Source: Microscilla marina ATCC 23134 | GTDB lineage: Bacteria > Bacteroidota > Bacteroidia > Cytophagales > Microscillaceae | DNA: 64,000 nucleotides | Direction of reading: 5' to 3' | Assembly (NCBI RefSeq): GCF_000169175.1 | Contig: NZ_AAWS01000016.1 | Coordinates: forward strand, 1 to 64,000 | Part shown: piece after piece, positions 7,725 to 16,037 of the stretch | Layout of the letters: every line of letters begins with the position of its first letter | How positions within the stretch are numbered: position 1 is the stretch's first letter | Notes under the pieces: generated by a model | Databases searched by the model: none | What the model saw: only the letters and a program-made list of their open reading frames with translations | What the model was told of the DNA's origin: nothing | Position numbers and translations under genes: made by a program

Positions 7725-10700
7725 TTACATTTTATTGCCACCGCCTATTTTATTTTTTATTCCGATATCGGATTTTTCTGAGATGCTTATTCTTGCAGCT
7801 TCCAGTGCAGTGGTGAGGAAATTTGTTCCGAGAACAATGCTAGCAGCTATGATATTAACTAAACTATCTTTTTCTGCGCTTATCCCTAGGTAATCAGCAA
7901 TTTCCATTATACCATGATAGATGCCAGAGACCCCTTGTTCTACATTTACAAATGCTGAAAGTCCTATTTCTACCCTCTCTGTAGATTTATCCTCCACAGA
8001 ATCTTTATTAATATCCCTGGTTTCTTCAACAGATTTCCAAACTGTGAGGACAACTTGGGCTGAGTTTGTGACTATATCAGCAATAGTAAGTGCTAAACTC
8101 ACATATTTTTCTATTTTTTCTGCTTTTTCTATGCGTTTTGTATTACCTGCGTGATACTTTTTGTAAAGTACGTTAGATTTGTGCCATCCTATTTTGCCTA
8201 TTTTCGCTCCGGTTTCTATTACTAATGCCGACCATAGTGCAAGTTCACTAATAACAGTAATTCTCTCGCGTTTAACCTTGTCTTTTTCTTTCTCTGACAT
8301 ATTCTCCTCTACCTTGGGAAACTTTCCTTCCCACATTGGAAAACTACAGGCTGACTCTACAAGACTGAGCATAGCTATCAAAAAGTCAATAGCAGTGCTT
8401 GGCTTGAGGTGTCCGACAACAGGGAGTTTATCTGAGCTTGGACGCATTTTTTCTTTTGGGGCAATGTCTACAACAAATTCAAGTATTGACCTTATAGGCA
8501 GACAAAAATCACCAATAATAGACCCCACTAAAAGATAGTTCTTAAGAGAGCCCTTTATTTCTTCTTTTTTGGTATCTCCATTTGCCTCTACACTTCTTTT
8601 GCTTAGGTTTTGTTGTGTTTTATTTTTTGCGTCACCTGCTAACAGCAATACCTTATCAAACTCAGAAAAAAAAGCACTTTTAGCCCCAGCTTTTAATATT
8701 TCTTCCGCTTCATCTTTCCCTACGGTCAACTCCAACATCAGTGCCACGGGCACTGCCATAGGATAGACCACTATGTCTAATAAAGAGGGAAGCTTGAACC
8801 CAAAATAAGCCGAAATAACCGGAATGGTAATAGGGGTGTTGAGGTCATCTTTGAAACCCTCAATCATACCAACCAGGTAGGCACTCAGCTCATCTACCAA
8901 TATTTTGATGGCTACTACCAATTGATCCACTTCGGTGCCAATGACTTTCTTCACCAGGTCTAAAATGGCTTTTGGAGATATTGTATGGGTTTGTTGAACT
9001 GTTTTCATCAATTCCCCTATCTCGTGCATTAACATTCCCCGGTCGTTTATCAAATGGTTCAGCGGCATAGATCTGAAGTCATTGTTTGATAAATTGCCAA
9101 AATCTTTTTCAAACCTGTTTTTGATATTCTCTCCCAGCTTTTCCCAATCGTCAGCGGTAAGTTTATTAGACATCACATTTTGCAGGAGGTGCTCTATGAG
9201 GCTTTCTCCTTCCTGGAGAATCACTTTGCCCAGGTGTGGTATAATGTTAGTTGCAGGGTTAGACAACAGGTATCCCAGCGTGCCTAATACATCAACGCCA
9301 TGAAATTTTGGATTTTTGAGCGCTTTTCCCGCGTCCAAGTCCTCTGAAGTAAGCCCAAAAAAATGGTCTACTTTAGCTTTGAGTGCATCCAGTTTATCAT
9401 CTACATTTTGAGTAACTTCTTTTACAAAGTCAGAGGCTCCATCAAACAATGCGTTCATTTGGTGTTTAATGGTGGCAGCAGCATTCTTGTAATTTTCCAG
9501 ATTGAAAGCAAAGGCAACAAATTCTTTGAATGCCTCCCAAAATTTGGCAACAAATCCTGTGACCACCTTCCAGTAGTGTTCCAGGGTATCAAAGAAGTAA
9601 ACATGATGCCCCACCACAAATTCTACCCCCTCTCTCACTATGTGGATTACAAAAAAGCCAGCTTCTCTTATTTTTCTGCCTAAAAACTCAATGACGTCCC
9701 CTATGAAATGTCCTGCTTTACGTAGCTCCCCCCCTAGATCAATGCTTCTTTTGCCACTGGTTTCTTGAATGGCAAGCTGTACCGTACTATTATCAGTATC
9801 AAGGTAAGTCAACTGTCCATTTTTATTTATACTGGCTCCCCAGGCGTGCCCTTCAAGCCCAAGGTCGGCAATTGTAGTAGCATTGTACACAGGGTCTGCA
9901 TAATAAACCCCACTTGTATCAGGTGTGTAAAGATTGGTGGTTTCTATAACATCTCTTTTTTGTTGCCCCTGTTTTTTCTCAGCTATTTTTTGTTCTATTA
10001 CCCCCCCCTGCTTAATCATTTGGTAAAGGGCTTTTAGATCGTTATCGTCTACCTCTTTGGTAAAAGATGCCACAAGTTTTTTAAACTCTTGAAAATCCTT
10101 GGCTTCATTGGCAAGGTTTACGAGCTTGTTTTTTACATCCGACCCAGGATCAATCACCATTTTTTGTTGCGTAAAATCTCCGGTAAGGTACAAGGTAGGA
10201 GCCAGCAACGAATCATTGGCTCTAATGGTAATACTGATTTGACCAAGGGCATTGCTTTGTATAGTGGTAGGCTTGTGGTCTAAGAACAGATGCTCTCCAT
10301 TGATTGTGACTTTAGTCAAAGTAGAACTGGTAATTTCACAGGTTTGTCCGTTTACTGGCAAGCCAAGCTCATCGGTAAATACTACATTGGTGCCATAAGC
10401 ATGGGTACTAATCACACTTTTCAAATCGGTAATCTCTATCATTTGTGTGCACCACAAGGTAGTCACCTTATCCATCCACTTATGATACAACTCATCGTCA
10501 TTGGTGATATAGAAAATTTCGCTTGTGTTTTGAATCTTATCCTGATAAACTGTAAAGTGTCCTATGCCTTCCTCAAATAATTGTAAGGTAGTCCATTTGT
10601 TTTCGTCAGTATAATCAGAGAAATACAGGTTACTATGAGTATCAAGTAGCCAGACTCTTTGCTTGTTGTCCGGGTTTTTTCCAACCGCTATTTGTTTGAT

Positions 10701-11645
10701 GTTGCCAGACAATGTTTGTAAGTCAGGGCTAATAATTACCTTATTTTCTTCGAAATTTTTACGACTTCTTTTCCCAGTTTGATGATTTGCCGACAACATA
10801 AAAAGATTGTTGGCAGCCATGATCAAATCCGTGGTTTCGTCTTCATTTTTAAAAGCAAAAATACTACTGGCTTGATCGCTTCCTACAATAGACGCATGAA
10901 ATCTACAGGAGGGAATATCTATAAATACCCCATTGTTTTGCCCCATAGTTTGGTAAAAAATGTACGCGCCATATCCCAAAAAATCATCTATTTTGCCCAA
11001 CTGGAGGTTTAAAACTTTTTCAATGTCCATGGGTACAGTCAGTGCCTTCCATCCCCAGGTTTTATTATAAGTTTCCATATTTACCATCCAAAGCTGGATT
11101 TGGGCAATAAAGTCTTTTCCTTGGTTTTGGGTGGGCAACGACTCGGTAGCCACTACTACATTCAAGTTGTCCTGGTCGTCATGTCCTGCTACAATATGGG
11201 TGATATTGGTAAAATGATAAGCATCGTGAACCAACCATCTATCTGGGTTATCATCAGCCGAGAAATCGGAAGTAGACAATACAACAGAGCGCTTAGTAGG
11301 GTCATTTTTAAATGAGGCTCCTAACACAACAGTTGGGCGACCAAAGCTATCTTTGATTGCCGCAAACGCCTTGATCTCATAACTGGTGATTCCTTTCATC
11401 AAGTCAACCAGCACCCAGCCAGCATGGGTGCTGGCGTCTTCTATAAATGCATAAAAGGATTGATTGTTACCAATGGCAAATAAATACCGATTGCCATCTC
11501 TGTCTTTTATTATTTCTAAACTATGACCGCCATCTGTTTTACTGCCGGCAATATGATGCTCCATAAATTTAGATTGTACATGCACATTGTGTACACTTTT
11601 CTTTGTATCAGTCGATACATCATCAGTTAATAATGTGTTTTCCAT
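7725..11645 (-). CDS. very large protein of unknown function, propeller-like N-terminus and helical C-terminus
   Basis: The protein is about 1306 aa from the ATG at 11645. An open extension to a TTG at 11711 encodes a Lys-rich stretch from a poly-A run and is less likely. The first ~430 residues contain recurring short segments of the kind found in beta-propellers (NRYLFAIGNNQSFYAFIED, STGQ-like WVLVD, VWLLDTHSNLYFSDYTDE). An Ig-like segment with GLPVNGQTCEITSS follows. The C-terminal ~700 residues are mainly helical with amphipathic and hydrophobic stretches and no catalytic motif I can name. No signal peptide is visible. It sits in the same leftward group as the PI-PLC and a 561-aa unknown protein. 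A secreted or surface, possibly toxin-like, role is only a guess. Confidence 0.6.
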   Translation of the reverse strand: MENTLLTDDVSTDTKKSVHNVHVQSKFMEHHIAGSKTDGGHSLEIIKDRDGNRYLFAIGNNQSFYAFIEDASTHAGWVLVDLMKGITSYEIKAFAAIKDSFGRPTVVLGASFKNDPTKRSVVLSTSDFSADDNPDRWLVHDAYHFTNITHIVAGHDDQDNLNVVVATESLPTQNQGKDFIAQIQLWMVNMETYNKTWGWKALTVPMDIEKVLNLQLGKIDDFLGYGAYIFYQTMGQNNGVFIDIPSCRFHASIVGSDQASSIFAFKNEDETTDLIMAANNLFMLSANHQTGKRSRKNFEENKVIISPDLQTLSGNIKQIAVGKNPDNKQRVWLLDTHSNLYFSDYTDENKWTTLQLFEEGIGHFTVYQDKIQNTSEIFYITNDDELYHKWMDKVTTLWCTQMIEITDLKSVISTHAYGTNVVFTDELGLPVNGQTCEITSSTLTKVTINGEHLFLDHKPTTIQSNALGQISITIRANDSLLAPTLYLTGDFTQQKMVIDPGSDVKNKLVNLANEAKDFQEFKKLVASFTKEVDDNDLKALYQMIKQGGVIEQKIAEKKQGQQKRDVIETTNLYTPDTSGVYYADPVYNATTIADLGLEGHAWGASINKNGQLTYLDTDNSTVQLAIQETSGKRSIDLGGELRKAGHFIGDVIEFLGRKIREAGFFVIHIVREGVEFVVGHHVYFFDTLEHYWKVVTGFVAKFWEAFKEFVAFAFNLENYKNAAATIKHQMNALFDGASDFVKEVTQNVDDKLDALKAKVDHFFGLTSEDLDAGKALKNPKFHGVDVLGTLGYLLSNPATNIIPHLGKVILQEGESLIEHLLQNVMSNKLTADDWEKLGENIKNRFEKDFGNLSNNDFRSMPLNHLINDRGMLMHEIGELMKTVQQTHTISPKAILDLVKKVIGTEVDQLVVAIKILVDELSAYLVGMIEGFKDDLNTPITIPVISAYFGFKLPSLLDIVVYPMAVPVALMLELTVGKDEAEEILKAGAKSAFFSEFDKVLLLAGDAKNKTQQNLSKRSVEANGDTKKEEIKGSLKNYLLVGSIIGDFCLPIRSILEFVVDIAPKEKMRPSSDKLPVVGHLKPSTAIDFLIAMLSLVESACSFPMWEGKFPKVEENMSEKEKDKVKRERITVISELALWSALVIETGAKIGKIGWHKSNVLYKKYHAGNTKRIEKAEKIEKYVSLALTIADIVTNSAQVVLTVWKSVEETRDINKDSVEDKSTERVEIGLSAFVNVEQGVSGIYHGIMEIADYLGISAEKDSLVNIIAASIVLGTNFLTTALEAARISISEKSDIGIKNKIGGGNKM

Positions 11646-11777
11646 TGTTGTAATATTTTTTTTTTTGTGAAAATGTTTTTCGTAAACGCTCATCAAAACA
11701 TAAGCAACCAAGCTTATCTTCGTTTACTTGCAATGTCCAATCAGCCACCATAATCGTCGCTTTTTGGGTATTTAACT

Positions 11778-13463
11778 TTATTGGGTATAGATAGCATCCA
11801 GTGCGAGGTGACCTTCTGCTGTAAATCTTAGGGCAGCATATTCTATTATTTTGATTCCAGGGAGAATAATGCGGGAATTCCAGCCAAAGTTAAAAGAGGC
11901 TACACCCTGCCCCAACCTGCTCTCAAGATTGCTTTGCATGCTTCTGTTTACTTCTTCTCCAATGGTGAGTCCTATGCCCAAAGGAGGGATAATCCAAGAG
12001 AAGATTTTACCAGCAATGGCTCCTGGATATGTCCTTTCATTTATTTTTTCGTGGGAGGGGTTGCTAGTAACAGGTTCTGAAAAGGCAATTTTACCAGTGG
12101 CACCATTTACAAGGGCAAACCCCAGCTCGGTCGTCCAAGTAGTTTTAACCTGTAGCCTTCTATCTACTATAGCCCCGTATTTTAAGGTGATGTCATCGGT
12201 GATAAATGTATAATCAATGGTAAAAGCAGCTCCTGAGACATCTTTGAGCTCTTTTTTATCAGGTGTATCAGGGGAAGCTGTATTCACCTTTAAGTTGCTT
12301 CGACCTATCTTGGGAGTTAGGCTAATGTACATGGTGCCAGACTGATTTTTATCCCAGATTTTATTCCCAGCATTGTCTAGCTTTAAGGTTCCATGTTTGT
12401 CGGTTTTATACACGGGCATATCGTAGCGAAATGTGTAAGACACTTTTCCTTGCGCTTCTAATTTTGGGGTGAGTTGCTCGTTGGTCAGGTTAAAATATTT
12501 GGCAATGCCTTTGGCAACTGATGAAAATGTGAGCTCCTCGGAAAGCAAAAATGTGCATTGAGGTGTTTGTTTATTTTTAGGATTGGTTTTGATGATTGGG
12601 TTAATAGATACACCAGCTGTTTTCGATACAGGCAGTTTTTTGGCACCAGTGACCATCAAATAGTTCAAAGACGAAAGCTGAGGAGCCACGTGGTTTTTTG
12701 TAATGGTAAAGTTGCAATCTGTGGGTGGAAAAGTGGTTTGATCGCTGGTAGCCGATACCACGTCTTCTGTCACTTCAGTTACAATATGCCCCAACACATA
12801 AGGATTTTCACTTTCGGCTAGTAAAGAGACATATTTTTCTAACATTTGCTTGAACTGCTTTTCTACTTCGTATTGCTCGTCCAGTAGTTTTTTGAGTGCT
12901 GGGGGTATATTTTTTTGGTAATCTATCTGAAGAGCGGTGGCAAGTTTAGCATTTGTTAGGTCTACAAATAGGTGTTCAATGCTGAGGTTTTCTTCTCTGA
13001 ACTTCTGCAGTGGGCTATCAATGGTATTTATTTTTAGCTTGTCAGCATCCACCTCTTTGTCTGGTATTCTCCTAAGGTTTGTGGTAAGCAAAATCTCGTA
13101 TCCCTTGAGCGATATGTTGTCATAAACAAAAGAGCCTTGTTCTTGCGACTTACTCAAGTTAAAGTAAGTAAATGTGCCATTCAAGATAGGTAAGTGCATG
13201 ACAATCTGTACCTTTTGCGCATCTAAGCTTTCTACAAACCGAATGTAAGGAGCCCCCATTCCTTTTACATCAAGGTTGGGGTTGTCATTTTTATTCAGTT
13301 TTACATGCCACTCATAACTGCGGAATTCATTCTGGTAGGCAATCCATTCCAGTTGATGGTTAATGGCGTCTTGTGATACTGACAGTGACATATCGTATTC
13401 AAGCAAATCATTACCGTTGCCTCTGATTATTTTGCTGAGCTTTTCTTCTAATGTGCTTTGCAT
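11778..13463 (-). CDS. conserved-looking protein of unknown function (561 aa)
   Basis: The frame is open from an ATG for 561 codons with normal composition. The N-terminal half alternates strands and helices (YEWHVKLNKNDN, VQIVMHLPILNGTFTYFNL). A helical hairpin follows near residues 190-230, and the second half is beta-rich (GTMYISLTPKIG, FTIDYTFITDDITLKYG). One weak hydrophobic stretch near residue 500 (IFSWIIPPLGIGLTIG) could touch a membrane. No signal peptide or known domain could be identified. It starts upstream of the 1306-aa gene on the same strand with a 130-bp gap, so the two are probably expressed together. Confidence 0.55.
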   Translation of the reverse strand: MQSTLEEKLSKIIRGNGNDLLEYDMSLSVSQDAINHQLEWIAYQNEFRSYEWHVKLNKNDNPNLDVKGMGAPYIRFVESLDAQKVQIVMHLPILNGTFTYFNLSKSQEQGSFVYDNISLKGYEILLTTNLRRIPDKEVDADKLKINTIDSPLQKFREENLSIEHLFVDLTNAKLATALQIDYQKNIPPALKKLLDEQYEVEKQFKQMLEKYVSLLAESENPYVLGHIVTEVTEDVVSATSDQTTFPPTDCNFTITKNHVAPQLSSLNYLMVTGAKKLPVSKTAGVSINPIIKTNPKNKQTPQCTFLLSEELTFSSVAKGIAKYFNLTNEQLTPKLEAQGKVSYTFRYDMPVYKTDKHGTLKLDNAGNKIWDKNQSGTMYISLTPKIGRSNLKVNTASPDTPDKKELKDVSGAAFTIDYTFITDDITLKYGAIVDRRLQVKTTWTTELGFALVNGATGKIAFSEPVTSNPSHEKINERTYPGAIAGKIFSWIIPPLGIGLTIGEEVNRSMQSNLESRLGQGVASFNFGWNSRIILPGIKIIEYAALRFTAEGHLALDAIYTQ

Positions 13464-14218
13464 GCCTATTAAGTTTAATATAAATCCCTACTCTATTTTT
13501 GAGGCTTTTCAGGTGCCGCCTTTTGTATGAATCTTTCTGTGAGCTTTGTCAAGGTTTTGGCTTCTGAATATTCATTGATTGGAACTTTAGTGAAGTGAAT
13601 TTTTGCAATGAAATAGGGCAAAAGTATTTAGTAAAGGTCCTCAGAATTATAGCCTTGACAGAGCATTCATATCAAATTGTCCACATCTCAAAGTTGCTCA
13701 TAAGTAACCTGTAATAAAATCCCTGAAAACCGGGTTTTTTGTAAGGTCAGGGTTTTATGGGATAAAAAACAATAAGCCCTGCCTGGGGCAAACTGAGGTG
13801 TTACAGGGCTTTATCTAGAGGTGTTGGTTTGATATTGATCAAAGGGTAATGGAATAAGAAAGGTAAAGGGAATAGGCAATGTAAAAATAAGCGTTAGTGC
13901 AGGCTATTGTTCATATTGGGCGGTTTTTATATGAAGACATTTGAGGCATTACCCGTCAGGGCAAATCAAAGGAACTGCATTTGGTGACTCAAGCAATGTA
14001 GCAAACATTTGGAGATAATTAAAGGTAAGAGGAGGCACAGAACCATTTGTACTTTGGTCTTATAAGCTAAACTCCTTGATAAAAAAGAGGGGGGCTGTTC
14101 AAAGTAGATAACGTTTCATTTTATGTACCTTTTTCGTTTAAAGTTCTGGTAATCAGTACTCAAAAAACGAGTTTACACAAACTCTGAAACGTTATTTCAA
14201 AGTAAGGCACTTAAATTC
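13464..14218. other. non-coding stretch with one inverted repeat
   Basis: No open frame has coding character here. The only structure noted is ATAACGTTTCA near 14108 and its complement TGAAACGTTAT near 14186, each next to a TTCAAAGTA. They lie just after the end of the holin-like gene and could form a weak hairpin or mark a short repeat. Confidence 0.4.
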
Positions 14219-14461
14219 TTAGGTGTTTTTTGGGTTTTGTTGGCTGGTGTCTTGAGATGCTTGAAACCAAAAGTTTAGAATTTGCCCTACCCCTCCAGTA
14301 AGCACACCTAACAATACTTTTATCTCACCCATCATAGAGTTAGCTCCTTTTTTCATGTTAACATGATCACTTATCTCTACCACCAAAATAATTCCTAGTA
14401 AACCAATGTAACTTACTAAAAACAAAAGACTAAAAATAAATTGAATTTTTCTCTGACTCAT
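14219..14461 (-). CDS. small two-helix membrane protein, holin-like
   Basis: This 80-aa protein has two hydrophobic segments: residues 7-28 (FIFSLLFLVSYIGLLGIILV) and a weaker one at about 45-65 (EIKVLLGVLTGGVGQILNFWF). They are joined by a short charged loop (MKKGANSMM), and the tail is polar and Gln-rich. The pattern resembles small phage holins and similar Bacteroidota inner-membrane proteins. It stands alone outside the visible prophage, so a holin role is only suggestive. The start ATG is clear. Confidence 0.5.
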   Translation of the reverse strand: MSQRKIQFIFSLLFLVSYIGLLGIILVVEISDHVNMKKGANSMMGEIKVLLGVLTGGVGQILNFWFQASQDTSQQNPKNT

Positions 14462-15207
14462 AACTCAAAGCTTTGAAAGTTCATCATACTTTGATAGTGC
14501 TTAAATAAAAATTGATTGAGTAATAACTACCATCCACTATGAAAATATCAATGAAAAAGGTTACACAAACGAACACTGCAAATTTACCTTGAATTCATTT
14601 CTCTCATTTTTTCAAATAAGACAATCATTTGTCCAAAAAGGACATTTTAAGGTGAGCAAATAAAGGTGTAATTGTATTCAGGAATGCTTTCTGAGCAAAG
14701 CATAAGCTAGATCGTGGTAAACCTTGATACTGTTAAAACCCCTGTATTCAGGGATAACATTAATGAATAATAAAAACTAATTTGCTGAGGATTTTGAACA
14801 AGCAACTCTGTTCAAAATTAGCCCATCAAATGAGCCATTGCAGTGCTTGACCTAAGTTGCGGCGTTGAGAAAACACACGCCACTAGCTGAGCTATTTTGT
14901 GAAAGAACAGTTTTGAATCTTCCGAGCCTGGCTCGTAGAAGTGATGATCCAAGCTTGTATTTAGAGTAGCATTTTAACTATGACCAAAAAAGCAATAATA
15001 GCATCAAGGGTTTACTTTGAGCCTGAAAGCTGTTATTGAGGGCTTTGCCTAGAGACTCTCCTGTAGGACAAGTAAATCACTCAATCACTTGATTATACAC
15101 TACTACATTGAATTTGGGTTGACAAGCACCAAATCAACATAAATATAACTTACTAATGAATATTTAGTCGGTATTTTACACTTGCTTGTAGGCGAAAAAA
15201 CACTATT
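14462..15207. other. non-coding stretch, nothing recognised
   Basis: About 750 bases lie between the small membrane protein and the AraC regulator. There is no coding-like frame and no RNA gene or repeat that I could recognise. The promoter of the regulator gene presumably lies near the right end. Confidence 0.4.
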
Positions 15208-15924
15208 ATGTCAGAACACTTTTTAGTCATTACTCTACACACACAAATAATAGACTTGGATGTACCTCTTAGGGAGGGCAACAAATCTCAAAGATTCAAC
15301 TACTTTACACTTGACGAAATATCCTCTCAAAATATGCGATTCAGGGAGTTTACCAGAACAGCAAGCTTTACCAATATTGATTTGGAAACGGTTAAGATCA
15401 TAGGGACTGAGATGGAGAAAAATGGGCAACTCATTGTTGTACTTTACAAATATAAGTCAAGGCTAACCAAAGTCTTGTCATTGCAAGATGGCAACCCTTT
15501 TTTCTTAGGAGCAATAGGCAACTTTTTACAAGCTTTAAATCTTTATTTAAAGCAAAGGCAACCCCTTGTTTGCCAGGCTATAGTAACTGTACCAGTAAAA
15601 GGGCGAGACTGTAAGTGGATTCAACATTTAGAAGAGGTAATAGCTGACCATATATGTCATGAATCTCTATCGGTAGAAACGTTGGCAACCCTGGCTTGTT
15701 TAAGCACAAGGCAACTGAGCCGAAGAATTCGTTCAGCCTTGGGAGTCTCGCCACGCAAATTTCTCCGGGAAGTACAATTACAATTGGCTAAACGAGCATT
15801 GGAAAGTGGAGAGGTAGAGTCCGTTTTCCAGGTAGCTTTAGGGCAAGGGTTTGAGTATGCCAGTACTTTTTCTAAACTATTCAAACAGCGTTTTGGTAAA
15901 TGTCCTAGCAAGTATCTTTGCTAA
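15208..15924 (+). CDS. AraC-family transcriptional regulator
   Basis: This 238-aa protein carries the two helix-turn-helix motifs of AraC/XylS proteins in its C-terminal ~100 residues: LSVETLATLACLSTRQLSRR and then VFQVALGQGFEYASTFSKLF, closing with the typical FGKCPSKYL. The N-terminal ~135 residues have no recognisable sugar-binding cupin, so the ligand is unknown. It lies 113 bp upstream of the TPR-SpoIIE gene on the same strand and could control it, but no operator was identified. Confidence 0.87.
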   Translation: MSEHFLVITLHTQIIDLDVPLREGNKSQRFNYFTLDEISSQNMRFREFTRTASFTNIDLETVKIIGTEMEKNGQLIVVLYKYKSRLTKVLSLQDGNPFFLGAIGNFLQALNLYLKQRQPLVCQAIVTVPVKGRDCKWIQHLEEVIADHICHESLSVETLATLACLSTRQLSRRIRSALGVSPRKFLREVQLQLAKRALESGEVESVFQVALGQGFEYASTFSKLFKQRFGKCPSKYLC

Positions 15925-16037
15925 AGCAGGGGCAAAAAATAAGCTTTCCCTGATAAATCAAACTGTAAACTGTTTGGAGGTGGTTTTTTGTATGCTATTG
16001 AGGCTTCTTTAATATTATTAATCAAAAAAACAGACCA

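Noticed and set aside
9363-10580. Plus-strand frames inside the 1306-aa gene
   Set aside because: Antisense shadows rich in Phe, Ile and Cys; the minus-strand frame is continuous for more than 1300 codons.
7725-13463. Insecticidal toxin-complex genes
   Set aside because: No RHS, SpvB or TcdA-type repeats are visible; propeller-like segments alone are not enough.
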